Below, piece after piece: positions 16,927 to 25,595 of a stretch of 64,000 nucleotides of DNA. The notes beneath the pieces are model-generated. The model saw only the letters and a program-made list of their open reading frames with translations, made no database searches and was not told the origin of the DNA. Made by a program: the position numbers and the translations under genes. The stretch's first letter is position 1; each line of letters starts with the position of its first letter. Origin of the DNA: DASQFI01 sp035633215 (GTDB lineage: Bacteria; Acidobacteriota; Vicinamibacteria; Vicinamibacterales; SCN-69-37); the NCBI GenBank assembly GCA_035633215.1, contig DASQFI010000039.1, positions 124,001-188,000 on the forward strand. Reading direction: 5' to 3'.

Positions 16927-17304
16927 CTATGCAGCCAGCGCAAGTTGGGTATTCGCCGCCTTTGTGGGCTCGATTTGCGGTGAGTTCCAGGTTTCGGTTT
17001 TACACGAGCCGATGATTTCACTCATGGGCAGCACTGAAATCTCAACCGTGCAGTTCAAGCCCCAAGCGAAATCCCCGAGTGTCCGCAGTGTGAGGTTCCC
17101 GCCGCCTGAAAGTACCTGCGAGACAAGACCCTCGCTTTTGCCGAGGCGCTCTGCAAAGTCTTTCTGCGACTTGCCACTCCGTTGAAGTGCTCGATTCAGT
17201 TCCACCGCGACGTCAACGATGACACTGTTCTGAGCGTAACGGCGGCGCCGGCTATCGCTGGAGAGATGCTCCGCAAGATGTTCATCAAGATCGAAGTGTT
17301 TCAT
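16927..17304 (-). CDS. higA: HigA-like antitoxin with chaperone-addiction-type tail
   Basis: A 125-residue protein. The HTH_3 domain runs from about residue 32 to 90 (ALQRSGKSQKDFAERLGKSE, then GLVSQVLSGGGNLTLRTLGD). The C-terminal 30 residues (from about ETWNS to the end) are unstructured-looking and hydrophobic at the end. This is where TAC antitoxins carry the chaperone-addiction segment. Its ATG overlaps the toxin stop by 4 bp. It probably also represses the operon by binding the palindrome at 17696. Confidence 0.85.
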   Translation of the reverse strand: MKHFDLDEHLAEHLSSDSRRRRYAQNSVIVDVAVELNRALQRSGKSQKDFAERLGKSEGLVSQVLSGGGNLTLRTLGDFAWGLNCTVEISVLPMSEIIGSCKTETWNSPQIEPTKAANTQLALAA

Positions 17305-17678
17305 TGCTTGCCTCCCGTAGTACCGCCTTCGTGTTCGCTCTTGACCTTAAACGCTCGATCAAGTTCTACCTGGGGAGTGTCGTCTTGATCCTTCTTGAAA
17401 CCGTTTGTCAAGAAAACCTCGTTGCCTTTTCTGAATCCAAGCACTCGGTACTTCCAAATCGTAAACTGCACCAGCCCGGCGCCCTTGCCTTGCAAGGCCT
17501 TATAAATGCCTACGGTTCCCTCTGGCCCATGGTCTTGGAATTTCTCGAAAGCCCTCATGAATTTGTCGAACGAATTGCCATCCTTTTTCTCAAGCCAATC
17601 GAGAAACTCTTTTGCCGGGTATCGATCGCTGGCACGTTTGGCGTATCGAACCCTGTACAAAGGGTGTCTCTCCTTCAC
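17301..17678 (-). CDS. higB: HigB/RelE-type toxin (phage Gp49-like)
   Basis: A 125-residue protein, or 119 if started at the TTG 17660, which has AAGGAG 8 bp upstream; the GTG at 17678 has GGAGG only about 1 bp away. The core WLEKKDGNSFDKFMRAFEKF, then a QGKGAGLVQFTIWKYRVLGF strand and VFLTNGFKKDQDDTP, is the Gp49/HigB pattern with its closing FKK...TP loop. Family members cleave mRNA at the ribosome. It is the first gene of a toxin-antitoxin-chaperone operon, as in M. tuberculosis HigB1-HigA1-Rv1957. Confidence 0.85.
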   Translation of the reverse strand: MKERHPLYRVRYAKRASDRYPAKEFLDWLEKKDGNSFDKFMRAFEKFQDHGPEGTVGIYKALQGKGAGLVQFTIWKYRVLGFRKGNEVFLTNGFKKDQDDTPQVELDRAFKVKSEHEGGTTGGKQ

Positions 17679-17693
17679 GCCTCCAGACCAACC

Positions 17694-17723
17694 AGTTTAG
17701 CTGCAGCTAAAGACTGGCGTCAA
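17694..17723 (-). promoter_or_regulatory. Promoter and operator of the toxin-antitoxin-chaperone operon
   Basis: On the minus strand, TTGACG (17718-17723) is followed after 18 bp by TAAACT (17694-17699). A perfect 16-bp palindrome TTTAGCTGCAGCTAAA (17696-17711) covers the spacer and -10 box, 17 bp before the toxin start. A repressor bound there would block the promoter. HigA autoregulation is inferred from the family. Confidence 0.65.
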
Positions 17724-17741
17724 CAGGAGGCCCGTTACGCT

Positions 17742-17975
17742 TTAATTTCGCCCCGATTTAGGCGCAGTTTCGGATCTTTGCGGTAGTGCTTGCGCGGTTG
17801 GTTTGCGGTGCTTTGGCCGACCCTTCTTTTGCGGCTTGGCCTTTCTCGTGGCTGGATGTCCCGGCGGTGGCGGTGGCGTCTGGAGGAGAGCCTTAAGCGT
17901 CTCCTCGAATCCGATTAAGGACGGTGGTACCGTCGTGTCCTGATACGAGCGGGGGCGTTTCTTCTTCTTAGCCAT
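17742..17975 (-). CDS. Small Lys/Pro-rich hypothetical protein
   Basis: 77 residues from ATG 17975, beginning MAKKKKRPRSYQDTTVPPSL and then IGFEETLKALLQTPPPPP, with a Lys/Arg-rich tail. The GFEETLKALLQTPPPP piece resembles short accessory proteins found next to toxin-antitoxin genes. The function is not known. It lies upstream of the toxin on the same strand. Confidence 0.55.
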   Translation of the reverse strand: MAKKKKRPRSYQDTTVPPSLIGFEETLKALLQTPPPPPGHPATRKAKPQKKGRPKHRKPTAQALPQRSETAPKSGRN

Positions 17976-18012
17976 CGGCGTGTACTCGCTGCCATGATGC
18001 CTCAAGAGCGGC

Positions 18013-18231
18013 GTGGACGACGGCCAGCGGGCCGCGAAGATGGTCCTCGGAGCCGAAGGCAAGCGCCTCACCTACAAACAGCCAGCAAGCCAGCTAGCAC
18101 GATTCTTCCGAGAGGATTGGGTCAGGCAGTGGCGCGAGGCCGCAAGGCCGGCGCGTCGTCTCACCCGTGCGATGCGCCTGCGTCGGCGCTTGAAGGCCAA
18201 GCGGCAGCTACAGCTACCGTTCAACCAGTAA
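18013..18231 (+). CDS. Possible small basic protein
   Basis: A 72-residue frame, very rich in Arg and Gln in the second half (RLTRAMRLRRRLKAKRQLQL then PFNQ). It is opposite to the upstream extension of the gene at 17742-17975, which I do not accept, so no real gene is overlapped. Coding status is uncertain. The ribosome site is weak. Confidence 0.3.
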   Translation: MDDGQRAAKMVLGAEGKRLTYKQPASQLARFFREDWVRQWREAARPARRLTRAMRLRRRLKAKRQLQLPFNQ

Positions 18232-18248
18232 GGCGGAGCTTTGGGGCG

Positions 18249-18416
18249 TTATGATGTCTGTCTCGCGGCTCGTCTTTTCTTGCGGCCTGTCGCGATTCCA
18301 AGCAGCGTAAAGGCTACGCCAATGCCGTAGAACCCGGCGTTGCCTTTCGCCATCCCGATAACGAAAAAGACCACGCCAAGTAGGACGAGAGCCACGCCGC
18401 CAGGGGAGGGTTTCAT
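18249..18416 (-). CDS. Small two-helix membrane protein (55 residues)
   Basis: An unlisted short frame from ATG 18416 to TAA 18249-18251. It begins MKPSPGG, then the helix VALVLLGVVFFVIGMA, a short polar turn KGNAGFY, then the helix GIGVAFTLLGIATG, ending in a basic tail (RKKRRAARQTS). The hairpin topology with a positive end is typical of small membrane proteins. No function is assigned. Confidence 0.6.
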   Translation of the reverse strand: MKPSPGGVALVLLGVVFFVIGMAKGNAGFYGIGVAFTLLGIATGRKKRRAARQTS

Positions 18417-18473
18417 CGGCCGTCCATTCTACGCTTGTACCCTTGGGTTTGTGATCGGCATAATTACCATTTC

Positions 18474-19235
18474 TTATTTCACTTTCTTGGGTCTACCGCC
18501 TGGAGTGGAGTCTCGAAGAGCGAATCCGAGTACCGTCGCAGTTTTCTTCACGGCCCGCTCGACGGCCTTAGCAGACCGTTTTTTCTCAGTATCCGCCTTG
18601 GCGATTTGGCCAAAGGGTGTTTTCTTGAACTGATAGGAGATAAACCAGTCGAGATGATCGGTTGGAGTCAGAGCTGTGTATCTGGCCCCTGACGTCTTCA
18701 TCGCCTGAGACGCTGATATCCACGCCTCTTCGGCTCGTTTGAGAAAGTCCACCCGACTCTCGAGCAACGGCTCCGGGCTCACGACGGGATGGTGATAATG
18801 CGGAGTCTCAGGGTAGACAATTAGCGGAAAAATGGCTTCAAGAAAACTTGCGTTAGGCAAGTTGCCGTCAGGGTGTCTCGCCTGAGCGCCACGAGCAATC
18901 CGTTGTCGAAAATGCACTCGGTGCAAGAACTCCGTCGCCCATTCTTCAATCCAGTCTGCCTGTAGGTTCCATTTCTTCTTCCACTCCTCGGCGCGGCGCA
19001 CGATTCGGAGTTCTGGCATCTCCGGCTTTCCCGGTTCCAACAGCGCGTCAAGGTCTTGAAGGAGATTTTCGAGTGCGAGCGGAAAAGTAATCTGGAAGCG
19101 TCGAATGAACGACGCGCGCTCATAGGCTTCCCTAGCTTCGGCTGGAAGTAGAGCGCCTGGACGTCGCCCACCACGCTCAACCGCGGTCAGATCAGGGACG
19201 ACCCGATGCTGGCTAGTTCTCGCCGGCTTATCCAT
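18474..19235 (-). CDS. Hypothetical mobile-element protein
   Basis: A 253-residue soluble protein, Trp-rich in the middle (EWKKKWNLQADWIEEWATEF). Near the C-terminus it has TALTPTDHLDWFISYQFKKT, then a Lys/Ala-rich helix and a GGRPKKVK end. The composition suggests nucleic-acid contact. I do not recognise the family. It is the last gene before the right end of element B. Confidence 0.55.
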   Translation of the reverse strand: MDKPARTSQHRVVPDLTAVERGGRRPGALLPAEAREAYERASFIRRFQITFPLALENLLQDLDALLEPGKPEMPELRIVRRAEEWKKKWNLQADWIEEWATEFLHRVHFRQRIARGAQARHPDGNLPNASFLEAIFPLIVYPETPHYHHPVVSPEPLLESRVDFLKRAEEAWISASQAMKTSGARYTALTPTDHLDWFISYQFKKTPFGQIAKADTEKKRSAKAVERAVKKTATVLGFALRDSTPGGRPKKVK

Positions 19236-19290
19236 GTTTCCCGCGTGTGCGAGTTTGTGCGAAACGGGTCGTTACGGGAGGGTATTTTAG

Positions 19291-19342
19291 CGCAGACGTG
19301 AGCAGAGACCGTAACGTAAATTCGCGGCTGCTCACGTCTGCG
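19291..19342. repeat. 15-bp inverted repeat near the right end of element B
   Basis: CGCAGACGTGAGCAG (19291-19305) is perfectly inverted at 19328-19342, with 22 bp between. CGTTACGG/CGTAACG words repeat on both sides (about 19270, 19311, 19341). Its location, 15 bp from the right attachment repeat, suits integrase or excisionase arm sites. That role is inferred. Confidence 0.6.
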
Positions 19343-19356
19343 TAACGTCGCGTGTT

Positions 19357-19410
19357 GCTCCTGAGGCTTGCGCGTCTGCCAATTCCGCCACTTCCGCGAG
19401 GCGAGAACTT
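19357..19410 (-). pseudogene. Displaced 5' half of tRNA-Leu(CAG); right attachment repeat
   Basis: These 54 bp are identical to 5751-5804. On the minus strand they hold the tRNA acceptor 5' strand, D-arm and anticodon arm, then turn into element sequence. A perfect TATAAT lies just upstream (19414-19419), which looks like the original chromosomal tRNA promoter, now driving only a half tRNA. Confidence 0.88.
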
Positions 19411-19445
19411 CAAATTATACCAGCGCCCGCGCTGGTGCCAGCCCG

Positions 19446-19763
19446 TCAGAGGGTGACCGCCGTGCCGCTGGTCGTCACCATCAACATGCCGTTGTTCTGT
19501 CCGAGCACTTCGTAGTCGAGGTCCACCCCGACCACCGCGGTCGCACCGAGCGCCGTGGCACGCTGCTCCATCTCAGCCATCGCGACGCCGCGCGCCTCGG
19601 CCAGCGCCTTTTCGTAGGTCGCCGACCGTCCGCCCACGATGTCGCGAACGGTCGCGAAGAGATCGCGGAAAATGTTCGCGCCGATGATCGCTTCGCCGGT
19701 GACGACCCCCAGATACCGTTGCACGGGGCGCCCTTCGACACTTGGTGTGGTGGTGATGATCAT
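19446..19763 (-). CDS. YbjQ/UPF0145 family protein
   Basis: A 105-residue protein from ATG 19763. It has TTTPSVEGRPVQRYLGVVTG, IGANIFRDLFATVRDIVGGR and ATALGATAVVGVDLDYEVLG, the three blocks of the YbjQ family, at the usual length. The family forms oligomeric rings; its biological role is unclear. The frame is open further upstream, but the family starts here. It ends next to the tRNA half. Confidence 0.88.
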   Translation of the reverse strand: MIITTTPSVEGRPVQRYLGVVTGEAIIGANIFRDLFATVRDIVGGRSATYEKALAEARGVAMAEMEQRATALGATAVVGVDLDYEVLGQNNGMLMVTTSGTAVTL

Positions 19764-19796
19764 GCGCCAGTATAGCGGCGGAGACCTGATCCACTG

Positions 19797-20324
19797 ATGC
19801 GGTTGCGCGACGCGATCGAGCTGCTCGCCGACAGCGGCGTCGAGACGCTCGGACCGACCACATGGGCCGATCTCGGATGCGGCGCGGGAACGTTCACGCT
19901 CGCGCTCGCCGACCTGCTCGCCGCGGGCAGCACCATTCATGCGATGGATCGCGACGAGTCGGCTCTGCGAAGAATCCCATCGGCGCACAAGGACGTTCGC
20001 ATCCAGGCGCACCGTGGAGACTTTACGGACCAGCCGTGGCCGTTCCAGGCTCTGGACGGCATCCTGATGGCCAACTCACTCCACTACGTTAAAGACCAGC
20101 CGGCCTTCATCCGCTCATGCGAAGCGCGGATGACGAGGCCGGGCCGATTCCTCATCGTGGAATACGATACGGACGATGCGAATCGATGGGTGCCCTATCC
20201 GGCAGGTCGAGGCCGGTTGACCGCCCTGTTCTCGGCCGCAGGCTATTCGTCCATCAAAGTGTTGCAGTCGCGTCCATCGGCCTTTCGGCGCGCTCCGCTT
20301 TACGCCGCCCTGATTACACACTAG
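19797..20324 (+). CDS. SAM-dependent methyltransferase (class I)
   Basis: A 175-residue protein. WADLGCGAGTFTLALA (motif I, about residues 23-38), HAMDRDESAL (motif II), HRGDFTDQPW (motif III) and LDGILMANSLHYVKD (motif IV) mark a Methyltransf_11/25 fold. The protein is short but appears complete. The substrate is unknown. It is divergent from YbjQ with 33 bp between and followed closely by rhlE. Confidence 0.85.
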   Translation: MRLRDAIELLADSGVETLGPTTWADLGCGAGTFTLALADLLAAGSTIHAMDRDESALRRIPSAHKDVRIQAHRGDFTDQPWPFQALDGILMANSLHYVKDQPAFIRSCEARMTRPGRFLIVEYDTDDANRWVPYPAGRGRLTALFSAAGYSSIKVLQSRPSAFRRAPLYAALITH

Positions 20325-20338
20325 CAAAGGATCCTCAT

Positions 20339-21697
20339 TTGCCATTTACCGCACTCGGTCTCCATCCCAGTCTCCTCCGTGCCGTCAAGGAGATGGGTTT
20401 CGCTCGTCCGACGCCGATCCAGGCCGACACGATTCCTCCGGCGCTCTCCGGCCGCGACGTGCTCGCGTCGGCCGAGACCGGCAGCGGCAAGACGGCGGCC
20501 TTTTTGCTGCCGATCCTGCACCGCCTCATCGGCGTGCCGCGCGGGACCACGCGCGCGCTCGTGCTCGCACCCACGCGCGAGCTGGCCGCCCAGATTCTCG
20601 ACGACTTGCAGGACCTGGCCGTTCACACGCCGGTCACCGGCGCCGCAATCTTCGGCGGGGTGAACCCGGGGCCACAGGAGCATGCCCTCCGCAGCGGCGT
20701 CGACGTCATCGTCGCCACGCCAGGCAGGCTGCTGGATCACCTGCGCCGCCCCTACGCGAAGCTCGACAAGATCGAATACCTCGTGCTCGACGAAGCCGAC
20801 CGGATGCTCGACATGGGATTCCTGCCGGAGATTCGGAAGATCCTCCGGTACGTGCCGGCGCGCCGGCAGACGCTGTTTTTCTGCGCGACGATGCCGCTAC
20901 CGATTCGGGCGCTGACGTCCGAGATGCTCTCGCAACCCGTGACGGTTCGGCGCGAACGCGCGTCGGTCACGCCGGTCGGTATCACCCAGGCGGTCTACCC
21001 GGTGGCGCAGGAGCTCAAGTCGGCGTTGCTGGTCGCGCTGCTACGACGGGGCGACATCAGCCAGGCGCTCGTGTTCACGCGCACGAAGCACCGGGCGAAT
21101 CGACTGGCAGACGCGCTCACGCGGGCGGGCATCGAGACCGGCCGGCTCCATGGCAACCGATCGCAGGCGCAGCGCACGGCGGCGCTCGCGGCGTTCAAGA
21201 ACGGCCGTTCTCCGGTCCTCGTCGCGACCGACATCGCGGCTCGCGGCATCGACGTCGACGCCCTGGGGCACGTCGTCAACTTCGACGTGCCGCTGGTGCC
21301 TGACGATTACATCCATCGCGTCGGCCGCACGGGCCGGGCCGAGGCCACCGGCGACGCGTTCACGTTCGTTGCACCCGAGGAGCGAGATGAACTGGCGGCG
21401 ATCGAGCGCGCGCTGGGCCGGCCGCTGGCGCGCGTGACGGTGCCGGACTTCGACTACGCGGCGCGGCCAACCACCCGGTTCGAGGTCCCGGTCGCGCAGC
21501 GGCTCGCAGAACACCGCGCACGCCAGGGACGGGGCGCTCGCGGCGGCGCCAAACGGCCCCCCCGCGGCCAACCAGGCCACGGGAAGGATCCTCGACAGCC
21601 CGAAGCGAAGGGGCCAGGTGCGACGGACCGATCCGACGCAGCGAGCGGACGCCGGGCAGGACGGAGGTGGAGCTTTCGGCCGCGGCGCCGGCGATGA
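20339..21697 (+). CDS. rhlE: DEAD-box RNA helicase, RhlE type
   Basis: 452 residues from the TTG at 20339, with AAAGGA 7 bp upstream. The frame is open earlier but overlaps the methyltransferase. Motifs in order: Q motif FTALGL...PTPIQ (2-28), ASAETGSGKT (43-52), PTRELAAQI, TPGRLLD, DEADRMLDMGF, FCATMP (CAT in place of SAT), TRTKHRA, TDIAARGIDVD and HRVGRTGRA. An Arg/Gly-rich tail (about 395-452) suits RNA binding. It unwinds RNA in ribosome assembly or decay. Confidence 0.92.
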   Translation: MPFTALGLHPSLLRAVKEMGFARPTPIQADTIPPALSGRDVLASAETGSGKTAAFLLPILHRLIGVPRGTTRALVLAPTRELAAQILDDLQDLAVHTPVTGAAIFGGVNPGPQEHALRSGVDVIVATPGRLLDHLRRPYAKLDKIEYLVLDEADRMLDMGFLPEIRKILRYVPARRQTLFFCATMPLPIRALTSEMLSQPVTVRRERASVTPVGITQAVYPVAQELKSALLVALLRRGDISQALVFTRTKHRANRLADALTRAGIETGRLHGNRSQAQRTAALAAFKNGRSPVLVATDIAARGIDVDALGHVVNFDVPLVPDDYIHRVGRTGRAEATGDAFTFVAPEERDELAAIERALGRPLARVTVPDFDYAARPTTRFEVPVAQRLAEHRARQGRGARGGAKRPPRGQPGHGKDPRQPEAKGPGATDRSDAASGRRAGRRWSFRPRRRR

Positions 21698-21726
21698 GCG
21701 CGCGACGTGTACGTCGGCCTGAACGC

Positions 21727-23853
21727 CTACTGCCCGCGTTTGTGGCGCTCCTCGGGCACGAACGTGATACCGGCGGCGTCACGCGCAACTGACGCCGCCC
21801 GCTTCGAATCTTGTTGAAGAAACTCCTGAACTCGGAACGGCGGCTCCCCTGCCGCGGGCGTTCGGCGCTGATAGGACCCGTCGGCGTTCAACGACCACGC
21901 TTTCGTGTTGTCCCGGAACATCGCCCGCAGAGCAGCAATCACCCGGGCTTTCAGCAGCGGCTGTTCGACCGGCCACATGAGCTCGATGCGCTTGTCGAGG
22001 TTGCGCGCCATCCAGTCGGCGCTCGCGAGATACACCTCGTCGTCGCCGCCGTTCATGAAGTAGTAGACGCGGGCGTGTTCGAGAAACCGATCGACGACCG
22101 AGACGACCTCGATCCGCTCGCTCACGTTCGCGAGTTTCGGCCGAAGCGCGCAGCTGCCGCGCACGTTGAGCAGAACCCGGACGCCACTCTTCGAAGCCGC
22201 GTAGAGCGCTTCGATGATCTCGGCATCGATCAGCGAGTTCATTTTGGCCACGATCTCGGCCGGTAGTCCCGCTTCTGCCCTTCGGCGCTCGCGATCGATG
22301 AGCTTCAGGAACCGCCGCCGAAGATCGGTCGGCGCCATCGTCAACTTCTTGAATTTCGGAGGATCCGAATAGCCCGTGACCGCACTGAAAAATGCCGACG
22401 CGTCCTCCGCCAGCGCCGGCGAGGTTGTGAGCAATCCAAAGTCGGTATAGATCCTGGCGCTCTGCTCGTTGTAGTTCCCGGTGCCGAGATGGACGTACCG
22501 GCGCAGCCCCTGCTTGCTTCTCCGAACGATGAGGCAGATTTTGGCGTGGGTCTTGAACCCCCGGACGCCGTAGATGACATGCGCCCCCGCCTCCTCGAGC
22601 GACCGCGCCCACTGGATGTTCCGCTCCTCGTCGAACCGCGCCGTCACCTCCACGAGGACGGTGACCTGTTTGTTGCATTCGGCGGCGCGCTGGAGGCTGC
22701 GGATGATCGACGACCCGGCGCCGGCGCGGTACAGCGTCTGCTTGATGGCGAGGACGTCAGGATCCTCGGCGGCCTGGGCCAGCAGCGCGGGCACCGGGTC
22801 GTAGCAGTCGTACGGATGGTGCAGCAGCACGTCCCGCTCGTCCATCACCGAGAACAGATCAGCCTGCTCGCCCGTCAGCATGTCGGCAGGCTGATGAGGC
22901 GGATCGCGGAGCGCGTCGAATCCCGGGAGGTCGGTGAGGCCCATCAGGACGCGCAGATCGAGCGGCCCAGGCTGCACGTAGACGTCGGCGGACTCAGCGC
23001 CCACCTGGTTCCGAAGCAATTCGACCAGCTCCGCCGAGGCCGACGCATCCACTTCCAGACGGACGACGTCGCTTCGGCGTCGTTCCCGCACCTGCCGCTC
23101 GACCAGCTCCAGATGCGTCCGGCCACCCTCGTCGTCCAACTCCAGCTCGGCGTCGCGAGCCAGCCGGATGACGGCCGACGCGAGGATGGACTGTCCGGGA
23201 AACAGCTGCGACAAATGCGCCCGGACGATGTCCTCGAGCAGCACAAACGCGTATCCATCGGTTTCGACCAGGCGCACCAGCCGCGTCAACCGATGAGGGA
23301 CCTGGACGACGGCGAGCCGGCGGTCCGATTCGCCCGCGGCCGGCTCGAGCAGCAGCGCCAGGTTCAGACTGAGCGATGACAGGAGCGGAAACGGCCGCGA
23401 GACGTCGATGGCGAGCGGCGTCAGTACCGGCAGCATCGACTCCGCGAAGTACGTCCCGAGCGCAGTCCGACGCGCCGCGTCGAGATCCCGCCAGGACAAG
23501 AGCCGGATTCCGTGACTCGTCAATGCCGGAAGGAGCTCGTCAGCCGTCAGCCGGCCGAGCGCCGCCACGAGCTCCTGCGCGCGCGCGGCGACGTCGCCAA
23601 GCTGTTGCGCGGGCGTTCGGCCTGCCAGATCCGGCGTCGTGTCCTCGTCCTCGATGGCGCGCTTGAGTCCCGCGACACGGACCATGAAGAACTCGTCGAG
23701 GTTCGAGGCCGCGATGGCTGCGAACTTGACGCGCTCGAGCAGCGGGACGTCCGGGTTGGCGGCTTCAGCCAGCACGCGCTCGTTGAACGCCAGCCAGGAC
23801 AGCTCCCTGTTGAGGAAGAGATCCGGATCGTGGGCGCGGATTCTCGGCGTCAC
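21727..23853 (-). CDS. ppk1: Polyphosphate kinase 1
   Basis: A 708-residue protein from GTG 23853, overlapping the ppx stop by 4 bp. The N-terminal domain starts DLFLNRELSWLAFNERVL, the PPK1 hallmark. The first PLD-like half carries GFKTHAKICLIVRR with the His that is phosphorylated in PPK1. It is followed by YVHLGTGNYNEQSARIYTDF, and a second half holds RGSCALRP. It makes polyphosphate from ATP reversibly. It is coupled with ppx, giving synthesis and breakdown in one operon. Confidence 0.95.
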   Translation of the reverse strand: MTPRIRAHDPDLFLNRELSWLAFNERVLAEAANPDVPLLERVKFAAIAASNLDEFFMVRVAGLKRAIEDEDTTPDLAGRTPAQQLGDVAARAQELVAALGRLTADELLPALTSHGIRLLSWRDLDAARRTALGTYFAESMLPVLTPLAIDVSRPFPLLSSLSLNLALLLEPAAGESDRRLAVVQVPHRLTRLVRLVETDGYAFVLLEDIVRAHLSQLFPGQSILASAVIRLARDAELELDDEGGRTHLELVERQVRERRRSDVVRLEVDASASAELVELLRNQVGAESADVYVQPGPLDLRVLMGLTDLPGFDALRDPPHQPADMLTGEQADLFSVMDERDVLLHHPYDCYDPVPALLAQAAEDPDVLAIKQTLYRAGAGSSIIRSLQRAAECNKQVTVLVEVTARFDEERNIQWARSLEEAGAHVIYGVRGFKTHAKICLIVRRSKQGLRRYVHLGTGNYNEQSARIYTDFGLLTTSPALAEDASAFFSAVTGYSDPPKFKKLTMAPTDLRRRFLKLIDRERRRAEAGLPAEIVAKMNSLIDAEIIEALYAASKSGVRVLLNVRGSCALRPKLANVSERIEVVSVVDRFLEHARVYYFMNGGDDEVYLASADWMARNLDKRIELMWPVEQPLLKARVIAALRAMFRDNTKAWSLNADGSYQRRTPAAGEPPFRVQEFLQQDSKRAASVARDAAGITFVPEERHKRGQ

Positions 23854-25409
23854 TGCACGACCCCCGCTGTGCGAATGACGACCGATTTCCCAAACGTCTG
23901 CGTGAGCATGTCCGCGCGCGCCGTTGCCGCCATCTGCTCCATCGTCAGATCGCCCGTGCCTTCGATCTCCAGAATCCACCCTCGATCCTGCCGGATCAGC
24001 CGCAAGGTCTGGACCTTCTGAAGGTGCTCGGCGTCGAGCGCGTTGGCCACCCGCAGCATCGCGCCGAGCTTGGTGACGATGATTCGGGCAGAGCGGTCGA
24101 GTGCGGCATAGGCGAGGTGGCTGCGCTGCGGCAAGCCGCGACGGTGATAGCGCGTGATGTTGGCGACAATCGCCGTCTCCTCGTCCGTCAATCCAAAGAT
24201 CTGCGAGGCGCCGAGCAGGTACTGCGAATGTTTGTGGTGGGCCCGCAGGCTGACGTAGACGCCAATGTCATGGACCAGGGCGGCCACGTGGAGCAGCAAT
24301 CGATCGCGCTCGGAGAGCCCGTGCTCGCCGCGGAGCTGATCGAAGAGCGCGACCGAAAGCTGCGCGACGTGGTGGCCGTGAGCGCGGTCGAACCTGTATT
24401 TGTGGCCCAGGGTCTCGGCGCTAGCCAGTACCTGTTGCTGAAAATCCTCCGCCTCCATCCGTCCGCCGGCCGCCGACATGTCGAGCAGGATGCCGGCCCG
24501 GATGGAGGCGTCGGAGACGATCACCTGCCGCGCCGTCGTCTCGGACAGCAGGGCCCGGTACACGAGCAAGGAGGGCACCAGCGTTTCGGCTTCGACCACC
24601 GGCAAACGGAACCGGTCGACGAGGCCGTCCTCGTCGTGACGCTCGACCTCGTCGCAGAAAGCGAGGAAGGCATCCCTCGGCACCTCTCGTACTCCATCCT
24701 GTTCCTGCTCGACGATCTGGCCCGCGGCAAACCGGACGTCGCCGCCGATCGCGACGACGTGCATCACCTGCCGGAGCGGGATTTCGACCCGGATTTCTTC
24801 GATGACGTTCGCGATGTAGCGCTTCAGCAGTGTGATCTGCAGGTCATGGGTATGCGACTTCAGGTTGAGCTGCTGGCGCATCCGGATGGCCCCAAGGGCA
24901 TACACACCTGACCGGTTGGCCTGGCCTCGCCGGAGCAGAGTGACGCTCGTGCTGCCCCCGCCCACCTCGACGAGCATCGTCCAGGCGCCCTTGAAGACGC
25001 TGTGTTTGCCCAGCGCATGCCGGACGGCGAGGTAGATCAGCCGGCTTTCCTCGGCCTCATTGATGATTTCGAAATCGATGCCCGTACGGCCGCGGATGCG
25101 GTCGAGGACCATCTCGGCGTTCCGGGCCTCGCGGACGGCACTCGTGGCAACAGCGCGGACATGCCCGACGTTGTAGCCGCGCATGATCTGCCGGAACCCT
25201 TCGATCGCGGTGAGCGCGGTGTCGAGCGTCTGCGATCGAATGGTCCCCGTCGAGAACGTGTCGCGCCCGAGCAGGATGCCGCGAGAGGCCTCCTCGATGA
25301 CACGAGTCCGCCGGCTCGGCGTGATCTGGCCGACGACGAGACGGATCGCGCTCGCGCCCATGTCGAGCACGGCGACCAGATCGCTCGGTTGTTGAGGAGC
25401 ATTCGGCAT
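23850..25409 (-). CDS. ppx: Exopolyphosphatase/GppA family phosphatase with HD domain
   Basis: 519 residues from ATG 25409 (MPNAPQQ); ATG 25433 is also possible. The actin-like ATPase fold starts VAVLDMGASAIRLVVGQI, has EVGGGSTSV at about residue 150 and the usual second half. The C-terminal HD domain has HVAALVHDIGVYVS and HHKHSQYL. It removes terminal phosphate from polyphosphate and possibly pppGpp. It is the first gene of the ppx-ppk1 pair. Confidence 0.92.
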   Translation of the reverse strand: MPNAPQQPSDLVAVLDMGASAIRLVVGQITPSRRTRVIEEASRGILLGRDTFSTGTIRSQTLDTALTAIEGFRQIMRGYNVGHVRAVATSAVREARNAEMVLDRIRGRTGIDFEIINEAEESRLIYLAVRHALGKHSVFKGAWTMLVEVGGGSTSVTLLRRGQANRSGVYALGAIRMRQQLNLKSHTHDLQITLLKRYIANVIEEIRVEIPLRQVMHVVAIGGDVRFAAGQIVEQEQDGVREVPRDAFLAFCDEVERHDEDGLVDRFRLPVVEAETLVPSLLVYRALLSETTARQVIVSDASIRAGILLDMSAAGGRMEAEDFQQQVLASAETLGHKYRFDRAHGHHVAQLSVALFDQLRGEHGLSERDRLLLHVAALVHDIGVYVSLRAHHKHSQYLLGASQIFGLTDEETAIVANITRYHRRGLPQRSHLAYAALDRSARIIVTKLGAMLRVANALDAEHLQKVQTLRLIRQDRGWILEIEGTGDLTMEQMAATARADMLTQTFGKSVVIRTAGVVQ

Positions 25410-25595
25410 CGGACAGCGGGGCGCACCCCGCATCGTATCGAGTTCGTGTCACGAAGCTGCGATCGCTGGAGAAGCCTTTCCAGCGGCCCGCCGGCGCGGC
25501 CCTCAAAAACAGGCCTATTTTCGGCCCGAAAACTTACAAAACTGCACTTTTCGGGTATCGCGTAAACTAGTGTGCCCTTTCCCAGGAGGGATGCG

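Noticed and set aside
20117..20338. Long N-terminal extension of the RhlE helicase
   Set aside because: It overlaps the methyltransferase in another frame; the TTG at 20339 has a good ribosome site and starts right at the Q motif.
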